NCBI GenBank assembly: GCA_022828145.1 | Contig: JAJEJA010000073.1 | Span: 1 to 64,000, forward strand | DNA length: 64,000 bases | Reading direction: 5' to 3' | Origin: Candidatus Poribacteria bacterium | Lineage (GTDB): Bacteria; Poribacteria; WGA-4E; WGA-3G | Shown here: positions 6,088 to 16,200 of the stretch, piece by piece | Position numbering within the stretch: position 1 is the first letter of the stretch | How the letters are laid out: every line of letters starts with the position of its first letter | Program-made: the position numbers and the translations under genes | The notes under the pieces: generated by a model | What the model was told of the DNA's origin: nothing | What the model saw: only the letters and a program-made list of their open reading frames with translations | Database searches by the model: none

Positions 6088-8760
6088 TTATTCTCCACTT
6101 AGGAAATTCCGAATTACATAATCCAGAATCCCGCCGTGCTTATAGTATTCTACTTCTACGGGTGAATCAATACGGATGCGTAATTCAGTTATGAGTGTGT
6201 CCCCGTTTTGTCTGACGATTTTCATGTTTGCGATTTGTCCCGGTTGCAGGTTGTCTGCAAATCCTGTGATGCTGATAATCTCGCTTCCGTCAAGGTTTAA
6301 GGATTGTACGTTTTCTCCATCCATAAACTGAAGCGGTAAAATCCCCATCCCGATTAGATTACTGCGGTGTATCCGTTCATAACTTTCTACAACGACTGCC
6401 TCCACGCCGAGGAGTTTCGGTCCCTTTGCTGCCCAATCTCGTGAACTTCCCATACCGTAGTCTTGACCCGCAAAGAGGACTGTCGGAATACCATTCTCTT
6501 GGTAGTGGTTTGCTGCTTCATAGATTGTCGTCTGTGTTTCCTGTGGATAGAGCATAGTGTATCCGCCTTCAACATCAGGTGTTATCAGGTTACGGACACG
6601 TCGGTTTGCAAAGGTTCCACGGCTCATGACTCGGTCATTGCCGCGTCTTGCGCCGTAGGTATTGAAATCACGAACCTCAACCCCGCGTTCCTGTAGATAG
6701 CTGCCAGTAGGACTCAAGGCAGCAATTGCGCCTGCAGGTGAGATATGGTCTGTCGTGACAGAATCTCCAAAAATCCCGAGTATACGGGCATCAAAAATAT
6801 CTGATATCGGTGCAGGTTCCCGTGAAAAACCTTCAAAGAAGGGAGGGTGCTGTATATAGGTGCTTCTTTCGTTCCAAGGATAAAGGATACCTGTTGCTCC
6901 TGCAAGTTCTTCCCATTCGGGTGCTTGATTGCCGATGGATTCATACATCTCTTTGAATGTGCTTCGGTTTACAGCAGTGGCGATCATTTCGGCGATCTCT
7001 TGACGTGTGGGCCATATATCCTTGAGGAAAACACCCTCTCCTGCATCACTGTATCCGATAGGTTCTGTAGCCAGATCAATATCGATTCGTCCTGCAAGAC
7101 CAAACGCGACAACGAGTGGGGGTGACATCAGAAAATTGGCTTTGATCTCAGGATGCACACGCGCTTCAAAGTTTCTGTTTCCACTCAAGACGCTTGCGGT
7201 TACAAGGTTTTCAGCGTCAATCGCATCCTGAACGACTTCATTGAGGGGACCGCTATTACCAATACAGGTCGTGCAGCCATACCCTACGACGTTATATCCG
7301 ATTTTATTTAAATAAGGTAGTAAACCGGTGTTCCGTAGATATTCAGTTACAACGCGCGAACCGGGGGCTAAACTCGTTTTTACATAGTCAGGAACACGTA
7401 AACCTTTTTCTACTGCTTTTTTTGCAAGCAATCCTGCCCCGATCATCACTGATGGATTGCTTGTATTGGTGCAACTGGTAATGGCAGATATGACGACAGA
7501 ACCGTGTTTAACTGTTCCTTTACTTGCTATTTCTGTTACTCCAAATCCATCATCTGTAATGGGTCGTGTCAGCAGGTCATTAAAGGTTTCTTTAACATCT
7601 GACAACGGAATTCGGTCTTGTGGACGTTTTGGTCCTGCTATACTCGGTTCAATTTCACTCAGATCAATTTCTAACACATCAGAGTATTCTACATCACCGA
7701 GGTGCGGTATCCCGAATAGGCCTTGTGCTTTAAGATAGCTCTCTACGAAATCCACATGTGTTTCATCACGACCTGTGAGTCTGAGATAGTGCATCGTTTC
7801 AGCGTCTGGCGGGAAGAATCCTATCGTTGCCCCGTATTCAGGACACATGTTGGATATTGTTGCGCGATCTGGCAATGCGAGTGCTTCAACACCTTGACCG
7901 AAGAATTCAACAAATTTTCCGACGACTGATGCTTCTCTAAGTTGTTGTGTTACTGTTAATACGAGGTCGGTCGCTGTTACACCGTCTTGTAGTTTTCCTT
8001 TCATGTGAACACCGAGCACTTCAGGTGTTAGTATGTATACCGGTTGTCCCAACATTGCTGCTTCAGCTTCAATTCCGCCAACCCCCCATCCGACGATACC
8101 TAAGCCGTTAATCATCGTGGTATGAGAATCTGTTCCGACGAGTGTATCAGGATATGCTACTACGTCTTCTACCATGACGACCTGAGCAAGATACTCAAGA
8201 TTCACCTGATGCACAATTCCGATTGATGGTGGAATGATATTGAATTTTTCAAAAGCCTGTTGTCCCCACTTTAGAAACTCATATCGTTCTTTGTTGCGTT
8301 CAAATTCTTTTTGTGTGTTGAACTGAAAAGCATTTTCTGTTCCGTAAGCATCAACTTGAATTGAGTGGTCTATGACTAAATCAACAGGGACAAGCGGTTC
8401 GATCATGCTGGGATCGCCACCGAGTTTGTCTACAGCAGAGCGCATTGCAGCGATATCAACGACAAGTGGAACTCCTGTGAAATCTTGTGCGACGACACGA
8501 GCAGGTTTGAACGGTATTTCGGCAGATTTTGGATTCTTGGCATCCCAATTTGCTAAGTTAATGATATCTTGTTCGGTGATCTGATGTTCATCATAATTCC
8601 GTAGTAATGATTCAAGTAGTATACGAATACTTACAGGTAAGGTCTCTATTGAAACGTTGCATGCTTCACTTAATGTAGGTAGTGAATAGTAGACGCAATC
8701 AGAAACGTCGTTTTTTAAGTTCTTGCGGGTATTGAATAGATTGTGAGAAGGATGGGACAT
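6088..8760 (-). CDS. Aconitate hydratase
   Basis: An 890-residue AcnA/IRP-type aconitase of full length. It interconverts citrate and isocitrate in the TCA cycle using a [4Fe-4S] cluster. Visible are [36 protein letters not shown], the first cluster Cys in [17 protein letters not shown], the other two in [14 protein letters not shown], and the swivel domain with [20 protein letters not shown] and [23 protein letters not shown] lies upstream of the ATG. It is followed after 2 bases by the DUF4377 lipoprotein. No other TCA gene is nearby. Confidence 0.97.
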   Translation of the reverse strand: MSHPSHNLFNTRKNLKNDVSDCVYYSLPTLSEACNVSIETLPVSIRILLESLLRNYDEHQITEQDIINLANWDAKNPKSAEIPFKPARVVAQDFTGVPLVVDIAAMRSAVDKLGGDPSMIEPLVPVDLVIDHSIQVDAYGTENAFQFNTQKEFERNKERYEFLKWGQQAFEKFNIIPPSIGIVHQVNLEYLAQVVMVEDVVAYPDTLVGTDSHTTMINGLGIVGWGVGGIEAEAAMLGQPVYILTPEVLGVHMKGKLQDGVTATDLVLTVTQQLREASVVGKFVEFFGQGVEALALPDRATISNMCPEYGATIGFFPPDAETMHYLRLTGRDETHVDFVESYLKAQGLFGIPHLGDVEYSDVLEIDLSEIEPSIAGPKRPQDRIPLSDVKETFNDLLTRPITDDGFGVTEIASKGTVKHGSVVISAITSCTNTSNPSVMIGAGLLAKKAVEKGLRVPDYVKTSLAPGSRVVTEYLRNTGLLPYLNKIGYNVVGYGCTTCIGNSGPLNEVVQDAIDAENLVTASVLSGNRNFEARVHPEIKANFLMSPPLVVAFGLAGRIDIDLATEPIGYSDAGEGVFLKDIWPTRQEIAEMIATAVNRSTFKEMYESIGNQAPEWEELAGATGILYPWNERSTYIQHPPFFEGFSREPAPISDIFDARILGIFGDSVTTDHISPAGAIAALSPTGSYLQERGVEVRDFNTYGARRGNDRVMSRGTFANRRVRNLITPDVEGGYTMLYPQETQTTIYEAANHYQENGIPTVLFAGQDYGMGSSRDWAAKGPKLLGVEAVVVESYERIHRSNLIGMGILPLQFMDGENVQSLNLDGSEIISITGFADNLQPGQIANMKIVRQNGDTLITELRIRIDSPVEVEYYKHGGILDYVIRNFLSGE

Positions 8761-8829
8761 TTACAAACTCCTATAATGATTTGTTTTAATGTCATTTTAT
8801 CACAGGAACCGTTTAAATTCAATTCATTT

Positions 8830-8929
8830 GAAGGATGGAAGAGGGGAGGGTGGAAGAGGGGAGTGGAAGGGTGGAAGAGGGGAGTGGAAGGATGGAAGAA
8901 AGGAAGGAGGGAAGAGGGGAGGATGGAGT
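8830..8929. repeat. Purine-only degenerate tandem repeat
   Basis: About 100 bases with only purines and scattered T on the plus strand, built from short units like GGAAGAGGGGAGT and GGAAGGATGGAAG. Many GGGG and GGAGG runs. It lies about 70 bases upstream of the aconitase start, on the template side. The rest of 8761-9239 holds two or three family B repeats and a GAATCGCGGAAGTTGCGGAG stretch related to one near 28557; no gene seen. Confidence 0.8.
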
Positions 8930-9120
8930 AGGTTCTTGGTGGATTGAGTGTTTGTGATTAGGGTTAATGTTTTTATTTTTTGTTAGAATCGCGGAAGTTG
9001 CGGAGAACATGCCAGTTAACATAGCTGGCGCGGAAGTGTGTTTTAGGGACTTCAAGGTATTTTCATGACTATCAGGGGCTCTGTAAGCTACGGAGAGGTA
9101 TATAATGGAGGATGTATGTT

Positions 9121-9213
9121 GTAGAAGATGCACAATCTAACAGAATGTGATACGAAGAGAAGCACAATCAGGGATGAATGTGCTACAAAGAAATGCACAT
9201 TCTGTTAGATTGC
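9121..9213. repeat. Cluster of three family B repeats
   Basis: Elements GCACAATCTAACAGAATGTG (about 9130-9149), AGCACAATCAGGGATGAATG (about 9161-9180) and an inverted one, GCACATTCTGTTAGATTGC (about 9196-9214). They lie just downstream of the NPCBM gene on the minus strand. Confidence 0.7.
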
Positions 9214-9239
9214 TGAGAAATATAAGATGTAAGAATGTT

Positions 9240-10016
9240 TTAATAGCGTGACTTTAGATGTCCCCAAATGGTTGGGAGTTTGTTTGCGGGTTCAACAGCA
9301 GTTGCTTCTGAGGTTAGGAGTTTTGCATCTCCTAAACATGAGTGGTCACAACCTAAACCGTCGCCGCCATCTCCCATTACGATTGTGAGTTCTTGTGCGT
9401 TTGCAGGAATTTCAAACTCAACTTTTAAGGGGTCAACGTTTTCACCATCTAAACTTCCTGTTAAGGTATCCGTTTCAACTATTACATTGCCATCAACAGA
9501 AAAGGTGAAATGACTGCTGCCACCATGTCCACAACCGCCAGGGTCTTTTTCATCTGACATGCCAGCATAAGCTTCAAAGTGTGTATAATCTGCACCTGTT
9601 AGGTCGTAGACAAAAGTTCCAACTGAGTGTGCGCCGAAACCGCGTTCAAAGTAAGTTCCACCAATGACGATATGGTTTCGTGTTGTTGCCCCTTCACCGA
9701 TTGTAACGTTGTCAAAGTTCAACGGACCACCCCAACCTGTCCATTGACCTGCATCGTTTTTTGGAATTAGTCCACATCCATTTGGGTTGGGTTGAGTTCC
9801 TCCGACTAGAGCGAGGTAGACAACACCTGCACGGGTATCCTCTTCAACGACCATATCGTAATCGTTTGGGGTTGCGACATCTTCGGAAGACACCTCTGAT
9901 ATTGCCACAGCACCAGGTCCATCCAAGTTAGTGCAATCATTTTTATCAGCATAGACACTAAAGATTAAAGCCGCAATTAGTGTTAGACATAAAGCAGAAA
10001 TATAACTAAGTTTCAT
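9240..10016 (-). CDS. Secreted NPCBM-domain protein (copy 1)
   Basis: A 258-residue protein when started at the ATG at 10016, chosen because it has GGAGG upstream and begins directly with a signal peptide (MKLSYISALCLTLIAALIFSVYA). After an acidic stretch it has an NPCBM-like carbohydrate-binding domain, seen as ERGFGAHSVGTFVYDL, YTHFEAYAGMSDEKDPGGCGHGGSSHFTFSVDG and GDGGDGLGCDHSCLGDAKLL. Such domains bind glycans or sit next to glycosidases (family knowledge). It ends in AVEPANKLPTIWGHLK, a motif also at the end of copy 2 and at the junction to the sorting-like domain of the WD40 protein at 41520-43859. About 65 percent of residues look shared with copy 2. Confidence 0.88.
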   Translation of the reverse strand: MKLSYISALCLTLIAALIFSVYADKNDCTNLDGPGAVAISEVSSEDVATPNDYDMVVEEDTRAGVVYLALVGGTQPNPNGCGLIPKNDAGQWTGWGGPLNFDNVTIGEGATTRNHIVIGGTYFERGFGAHSVGTFVYDLTGADYTHFEAYAGMSDEKDPGGCGHGGSSHFTFSVDGNVIVETDTLTGSLDGENVDPLKVEFEIPANAQELTIVMGDGGDGLGCDHSCLGDAKLLTSEATAVEPANKLPTIWGHLKSRY

Positions 10017-10066
10017 TGTTATAAACCTCCATTTGAGATAAAAAAACATTTTAATTGACGTAACAT

Positions 10067-10220
10067 AACGTGAGTTTGATAATTAAATCAATATGCGTTG
10101 TAGGTCGGGTAGAGGCACGAAACCCGACATGTATTGCTCTATAATGGATCAAGATGTTGGGTTTCGTGCCTCAACCCAACCTACGTAAGTTATTTGTTCT
10201 GATTTATCAAACTCACGTTA
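10067..10220. repeat. Inverted-repeat element, family C copy 1
   Basis: A 154 bp element with terminal inverted repeats AACGTGAGTTTGATAA / TTATCAAACTCACGTTA (imperfect inside). The interior is itself an inverted repeat reading GTAGGTCGGGTAGAGGCACG on one side and its mirror GTGCCTCAACCCAACCTACG on the other. No coding capacity. Located between the two NPCBM paralogues. Confidence 0.85.
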
Positions 10221-10250
10221 ACATATACAATAAGCTGCTCTTCACAAAAA

Positions 10251-11063
10251 TTAATAACTCTCTTTCAGATGTCCCCATATTGTTGGGAGTTTGTTTGCGG
10301 GTTCCACTGCCAGTGCTTGTGCGGTTAGGAGTTTTGCATCCCCAATTGTTGAATGGTCGCAACCGACGCCATCGCCGCCATCCCCCATTACAATCGTGAG
10401 TTCTTTAGCACCTGTAGGGATATCAAATTCCACCTTTACTGCATCTATATTTTCGTTATTCTCGGACCCTGTAAGTCTTTCAGATTTAAATGCCTCTTTT
10501 CCATCAATTGAGAAGGTAAAATCACTACTTCCTCCATGGTTGCATCCGGTTGGGTCTTTTTCATCTGACATACCGACATAAGCTTCAAATCTTCGGTAAT
10601 TATCCCCAGATAAATCGTAAACCAGTGTTGCTATAGCATGTGCACCGATTCCACGTTCAAAATAGGTGCCGCCGATTACGATATGGTTTCGCGTAGTTGC
10701 CCCTTCACCGATGGTGACGTTATCAAAGTTAAGAGGACCTCCCCATCCTGTCCATTGGCTGGCATCATTCTTGGGAATAAGTCCACAAGCGTTCGGAGTC
10801 GGTTGACTCCCGCCGATCAAGGCGAGATAGATAACACCTTTACGGTCGTCCTCTTCAACGACTTCATCGTAATCATTCGCTGTGCCGACACTTTCATCAT
10901 TTACTTCCGATATTGGTACTGCCCCATCACCGTCTATGTTTGTACAGTCGTCTTTACCAGCGTATAGGTTGAAGGCAACTCCGATGGTAAGCGCAATCAG
11001 GAATGTGAATCGTATTGGATGTTTCCATCCATTGTGTGTTCTCTGTCTACTAACTCTGTTCAT
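10251..11063 (-). CDS. Secreted NPCBM-domain protein (copy 2)
   Basis: A 270-residue paralogue of the gene at 9240-10016. A longer basic N-terminus precedes the hydrophobic signal segment FTFLIALTIGVAFNLYA. The NPCBM-like domain shows ERGIGAHAIATLVYDL, SDEKDPTGCNHGGSSDFTFSIDG and MGDGGDGVGCDHSTIGDAKLL. It ends with AVEPANKLPTIWGHLKESY. AAGGAGG lies before the ATG. The two copies are separated by a 154 bp inverted-repeat element, so they probably arose by tandem duplication followed by element insertion. Function is likely extracellular carbohydrate binding; no catalytic domain is attached. Confidence 0.88.
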   Translation of the reverse strand: MNRVSRQRTHNGWKHPIRFTFLIALTIGVAFNLYAGKDDCTNIDGDGAVPISEVNDESVGTANDYDEVVEEDDRKGVIYLALIGGSQPTPNACGLIPKNDASQWTGWGGPLNFDNVTIGEGATTRNHIVIGGTYFERGIGAHAIATLVYDLSGDNYRRFEAYVGMSDEKDPTGCNHGGSSDFTFSIDGKEAFKSERLTGSENNENIDAVKVEFDIPTGAKELTIVMGDGGDGVGCDHSTIGDAKLLTAQALAVEPANKLPTIWGHLKESY

Positions 11064-11523
11064 TGTTTTTCCTCCTTAACTATAGATTAGTGTTAGATTG
11101 AATAAATGTATAACTGACGTTTGCGTCGTGTGTAACGCAAGCTGAACGTAACAAAAGAAACCCACAACGATCCAAAATGGACGTGTGGGTACAGCAACGG
11201 TAGAACTACCGCAGCATTCAAAGTTGTTTTGCCGTAATGTGTTGTTATATTTAACAGTGACGTTTGCGGGGGGGGGTCTAAAAACCGATGTTAAAAAAGT
11301 AATATCAAGCAGGATAGCAACCCAATTGTCGCGCAGACAATTGAGATATGGTGCGTTTCTTTGGACAAAATGATGGTTACTTTCTCGGTTTTTCATTGGT
11401 CCCACCTACATAAAGCGTATCTAATACTGGATAATTCAGAACATAGAAGCGTCCTTTTCTTACAGAATTTCAACTGACAAATAGATTATACTTTCTGAAT
11501 GCAGTTTATATATCAAAATGACG
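11064..11523. other. Intergenic region without a gene, with several hairpins
   Basis: Holds GACGTTTGCG twice (about 11113 and 11258), a hairpin GTTTGCGT/ACGCAAGC at about 11116-11142, CCCACA/TGTGGG around 11162-11188, GGTAGAACTACC at about 11199-11210, a run of about nine G at 11269-11277 and the palindrome CAATTGTCGCGCAGACAATTG region at 11323-11343. No open frame of convincing composition. Nothing recognised. Confidence 0.5.
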
Positions 11524-11952
11524 TTAATTGTAAGAACAGAGTTCTTCTGGAGAAAATAGGATTGCCAGTTCGGACTCAGCATTTTCTTTGCAATCTGATG
11601 CATGCACAAGGTTATATGTGATGTCAGTGGAAAAATCGCCACGGATGCTTCCCGGAACAGATTTTAGGGGATCGGTTTCTCCATTAATTAGACGGACTAA
11701 ATCAATTGCGTTGTTTCCTTTGATTGCAATTGCGACAATAGGTTTTGAGGTCATAAATTCTATGAGTTTCTCATAGTATGGTCGTCCTTTATGAATAGCA
11801 TAAAGTTCTTCCGCTTTGACGCGAGAGAAATTCAATAACTTTAGTCCAATAAGTTTTAGTCCTTTTCTTTCGTATCGGGAAATTATCTCACCGATAAGTC
11901 CGCGTTCAACGCCATCTGGTTTCACCAAAACAAGTGTCCGTTCTAATACCAT
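11524..11952 (-). CDS. Nucleoside diphosphate kinase
   Basis: A 142-residue enzyme that transfers the gamma phosphate from ATP to nucleoside diphosphates. The start MVLERTLVLVKPDGVERGLIGEII is the standard Ndk opening, so the ATG at 11952 is preferred over an in-frame ATG eight codons upstream. The active-site His is in the NLVHASD segment (family NxxHGSD), and PGSIRGDF is present. Length is usual for the family. A small inverted-repeat element (11979-12111) sits directly upstream and may carry or disrupt its promoter. Confidence 0.96.
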   Translation of the reverse strand: MVLERTLVLVKPDGVERGLIGEIISRYERKGLKLIGLKLLNFSRVKAEELYAIHKGRPYYEKLIEFMTSKPIVAIAIKGNNAIDLVRLINGETDPLKSVPGSIRGDFSTDITYNLVHASDCKENAESELAILFSPEELCSYN

Positions 11953-11978
11953 TTTTTCTCCGATTTCTCTGAACATAT

Positions 11979-12111
11979 CTAGTAGACAGTCCAGACTAAG
12001 CTTTTGGGTATAAGTAATAGTCGGGAATCGGAGTTCCCTCCTACAGAAAGACTATTGGTAGGAGCGATCTCCGAATCGCGACCTACATATTTAGTCTGGA
12101 CTGTCTACTAG
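11979..12111. repeat. Inverted-repeat element, family D copy 1
   Basis: A 133 bp element with about 21 bp perfect terminal inverted repeats containing GTCCAGACTAA / TTAGTCTGGAC. Inside are AGTCGGGAATCGGAGTTCCCTC-like and GGTAGGAGCGATCTCCGAATCGCG-like segments, themselves partly mirrored. A second copy with the same interior is at 38897-39020. It lies between ndk and the GNAT gene, which are divergent. Confidence 0.85.
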
Positions 12112-12137
12112 GTATGAATGATAATCTAATAGGTGTC

Positions 12138-12166
12138 TTGACACCTTACTATTTTAAGTATATGAT
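12138..12166 (+). promoter_or_regulatory. Sigma70-type promoter for the GNAT gene
   Basis: TTGACA (12138-12143), 17-base spacer, TATGAT (12161-12166), about 50 bases upstream of the GNAT start codon. Consensus -35 and near-consensus -10 with ideal spacing. Confidence 0.75.
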
Positions 12167-12216
12167 ATTCAAAAAAAAATGTCAATAATTTTATAATTTC
12201 ATTATGCGGGGTAGAC

Positions 12217-13197
12217 ATGTATAAAATATTAGGAAATACTGTTCTTAAAACAGGTCAACAGATGGAAGTGGGTGTGATATCTGCTCCTGATGCATCACAC
12301 GCTGAGGAGATAATGAAGTTTCTCGGACATAAACCGGGTATTTTCAAATGGCATATTGATAGGTGTGTGACGGAATCAATGGATGCATTAGAGACACGGT
12401 TTTATGTAGGGAAGGTTGAGGACGCAATAATTACCAACATCATGACCGTGGAACATGAGGGAATAGGGATATTGGGTCATGTTTTTACACTTCCCGATGA
12501 GAGAAGGAAAGGGGCATGCAAAGGTGCAATGGCTTTTCAAATGGAGGATTTTCGACAACGGAAAGGACGCGCCCTCTACCTTGGGACAGGATATGATGGA
12601 CACCCATACCATATATATAAAGGTTTTGGATTCGAGAGTGTTATACCCGAATCTGGTTTTATGAAGTATTATGTGAATTCAGATTTTGAGGAAACGTATT
12701 TCTCACCTTCTTCCGTTAAGACGAAATCTGTTGAATGGTGTGATTGGTCAAAAATCACAGCACTTTCAAGTATTACTTGTGGACCTGTATTGCGAAATCT
12801 TAAATGGAGGTCTTACGGTCCAACGAATTTTGAGGCGGGGTTCCTCATTTTTAAACAGGATTTGGAAGCGAATGATGTTTATCACGACGCGAAGATGTTA
12901 GTTTCGTCAGATGGTGCGATTGTTGGTTGGGGAACTCTAAGTCGTGATACACGTTGGCGTCCAGAGATTGCTGTTTTGGATATTTTCTTCCATCCAAATT
13001 TTGCAGATGATGCTTCTTTATTACTTTCTTCACTGTCTTTTCCTGATTTTAAGGTTCAGTGTTATGTTGAGCACACTGCTGAAGATAAGGTGGCGATATT
13101 AGAAGATGTAGGATTTATTTCTGAAGGTAGACTCTTAAATCAGTTTACATATTTGGATATGCCTTACGATGTATTGGTATTTGCGCGTCAGGGATAG
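12217..13197 (+). CDS. GNAT-family N-acetyltransferase
   Basis: A 326-residue protein. The acetyl-CoA binding signature is in the first half: HVFTLPDERRKGACKGAMAFQMEDFRQRKGRALYLGTG fits GNAT motif A (V-x-P-x-x-R-x-x-G-x-x), followed by HIYKGFGFESV, the usual motif B region. The second half (about 170-326) is a further, more diverged GNAT-like fold ending in AILEDVGFISEGRLLNQFTYL, so it is probably a double-GNAT protein with one degenerate half. The substrate is unknown. A good promoter lies upstream; no Shine-Dalgarno is obvious apart from GCGGGG. Confidence 0.82.
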   Translation: MYKILGNTVLKTGQQMEVGVISAPDASHAEEIMKFLGHKPGIFKWHIDRCVTESMDALETRFYVGKVEDAIITNIMTVEHEGIGILGHVFTLPDERRKGACKGAMAFQMEDFRQRKGRALYLGTGYDGHPYHIYKGFGFESVIPESGFMKYYVNSDFEETYFSPSSVKTKSVEWCDWSKITALSSITCGPVLRNLKWRSYGPTNFEAGFLIFKQDLEANDVYHDAKMLVSSDGAIVGWGTLSRDTRWRPEIAVLDIFFHPNFADDASLLLSSLSFPDFKVQCYVEHTAEDKVAILEDVGFISEGRLLNQFTYLDMPYDVLVFARQG

Positions 13198-13225
13198 GTG
13201 AGTGTTAATTTAATCTCACATATAT

Positions 13226-16200
13226 TTACTTAATGACGACGATTTTCCCAACCTTTTGAACACGTTCGTCGTCCTTTGTCGCTGTGAATTTGTAGATATA
13301 GACGCCATTTGCAAGCGGATCACCGTCCGCATCTAATCCATCAAAGTGGTATTCGTTGTAAGAGGTAGAGGCATCAAGTGTATCTACCGATGTGATGAGT
13401 TTACCTGTCAATGTATAAATTTTAAGACTGACTTTGTCGGCACTTCGGGTGAGATAGTATGCGAAATCTGTGCCTTTTCCTTTGCCTTGTCCTGGTTTGA
13501 ATGGGTTTGGGAAGTTTGCGATGTTCTTTATCTCAAATCCACCTGAGACTTTTGCATTGAGTTCAGCATCGTCTACATTTCCGTTTGCATCATGTGCTTG
13601 CAAGCGAATTCTTAGATTTCCACTCTGTAATGCAGTTGCGGGTGAGTAGGTTACCAGAAGTAGATTGGTATTGGTTGCCGAGGTAGATAGGGTGTATTCA
13701 TCTTGTGGTATTCTTTTTCCGTTTTGTGTGAGGATTATTTTATCTGGATGTGGATCAATCCCGTTGGCATCTTCAATCCTTGCTGTGAATGTAGGGGCAT
13801 CAGGGATGTAATCTCCATCAATAAACCCTTGGTTTTCGACAGTTAAAGAGAGTGTTGGCGGGGTACTATCTGTATGTGAAAGCAGTGCAAAGGTACCGGG
13901 AAGCGTAACCGCTGCAGAGATAGAGTCATCGTTTTCTATCTGTTGTCCGCTGCGAATCCAATTTCCCGTTTCATCGTCTCTCTTATAGATGTATTTTTTA
14001 TAGTTGTTTGGGGTATCAGGTGTTGTTTCTACAAAAGTAACTGTACCCTTCAAATCAGTTTCATCAGTGCCTTCAACAGTAACGGCAAGACGGTATGCCA
14101 GAGCGGACGTTGGATCAACTACATTGGATGTATACGTTATATCTGGTTGGTTAGGTATTGTCAATGCTTCGGTTTCAAAAGTAATTACCGACGAGGTATT
14201 GGCATTCTCATCTGGGATGGAGAAATGGAATATACCGTCTGGACTCTGGATTGGTGTTCTGATGTTATCGGGTGTTAGAAACAATCGGTTGTTGGTAAAC
14301 TCAATTGAAGCGAAGTTATTGAATTCATTGGATTCCTGCACAACCCCATAAGGATTTTCGTCTGAAGTCATGTCAACCAAAATAGCGATAAGGTGTTTAC
14401 CGGGGAGGGGTGTCCAAGGTACTCCTACCACTGTTATCTCATTGGCACTTACTTCCGATAGTATCTGTTGTTTTCCTCCGATTAGTGTTGCGTTTTCCAG
14501 CGTTTCCCGTGTGATATTTTGTGTATCAACGTTTTCATCGACAGGTATTTGAAAAAAGTGCACGGGTATATTCTTTGCGGGAATATTTCCGTCGTTCAGT
14601 ATCTGAACTGATAGGGGATAGGGAGCATCACTACTCCAGTTGATAGTATCTTGTAAGACAGAGAGGTCCGCTTCCGCTTCACCGACATCAAAGGTAACGA
14701 GCTCAGTGTGAAGTAAATGTCCATCTAAAGGTTTTATCTGAATGATATAATCAATCTGTCTGCCCCTGGAACGAGTAGGGATGGGTTCCTCGGTTCTAAA
14801 TGTATTTCCTTCAATGTGAATCATTGGAATTGGCTCTGCATCTTCATGTATGGATTTGATGACATAATCGCTCCAGAACAGTGTCATTTTTTCAATTAAC
14901 TTATGATCGGTGACATTAGCGACTACGTGTATGGGTTGTTCAGGGGCGGCGGGCTGTGGTTCAGTTTGATGGTTTTTAATATAGTTATCAATAGGCGTAT
15001 AAGCTGCGTATCCGATAGCATCTTCATCACTGTTCCATGCATACACTCTTAGATTAAAAGCCTCAAATTCACTGTTGTAAGGGAGTTGTATTTGTGTTTC
15101 AAATTTCCCATCTACCACTTGAACAGTTTGAATACGCGGTGTGTTATCCAATGCGTGTCGCGTATCCATATCGGTAGATCGGTATGATGTTCGTTTTTTC
15201 TTCGTTTGTCGTATTATAGGATTGGGTAGCACGGTGATTTCGGCATCTCCAGTGAAGTCAAGATTGGGTAACCTCCCTGATACAGTTACCTCTGTACCTG
15301 TCACGAAGTCGTGCTTGTTAGTAACCTGTTTTAGATTGGATGTGACGTGTAATTCTGTATGTGGTAAGATCAATTCTGTTGCTGGATCCCCGAAAAGTGT
15401 AAAGATATTGGCTAAGTCTGGATATCCGGGTAAGAGGATAAGAAAGTTGGTTTTTGCTTCAGCGACAATTGCCCCTAAGTGCTGTGTTTTGTCATTAAAA
15501 ACGACTTTGAATATTTCTGTGTTAAGAATATGGTCTTGTAGTAGTAACCCTATGCTTGTGCCTCCGATGACTCCGATTGCTCCGCCGGTTTCTGATCTAA
15601 GGAATTCTTCTGCCAGGCATCCACCTGGGATATCGAATGCCCCTGTAAAACAGGTCATACTGATGACAAAAGGCAATTGTGATATATTTGTTAAGTTTAT
15701 ATGTGGGTCCTCCAAATCCATCATCCGACTGGATGCCCATCTTCCGCCTCCACCGTGTCCGACATAATTTACGATGCTTGCTCCTGCGTTGAATCCATTG
15801 ATTACTTGTCTTCCGACAGGCGTAGTGCCTTCTCCGAGTGTTAGTTCATCATCTGCGGTTGGGGGTGCATAGATGACCTCAGTCTCATATTTTTTTGTTA
15901 AATCACTATGCTCAACGAGTGAATCGGTCTGGTGGTGAAAATCGGCATCAGAACCTGCAAGCATAAGTATACGTTTGTACCAGGGACCTCTATTTCTATT
16001 GCTTTCATAGTTGATTGCGCGTTCTACAAAAATCCGTGCCTCAACACTATTTGCCACTGGTACTCTTCCTATTAACAGGTCAGGAAATTGATCATCTCCC
16101 CGGATTGTTGTAAATTGGTGATCGCTTGCGGAAGACCCGTACCCTGGCACTTGTATCTGTATCGTAGGTACAGTGCTTGTTTTTTCTCTTAGATTTGTGT

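Noticed and set aside
15141-15767. 208-codon open frame on the plus strand inside the C25 gene
   Set aside because: Composition is that of a shadow; the opposite frame carries the catalytic motifs of the peptidase.
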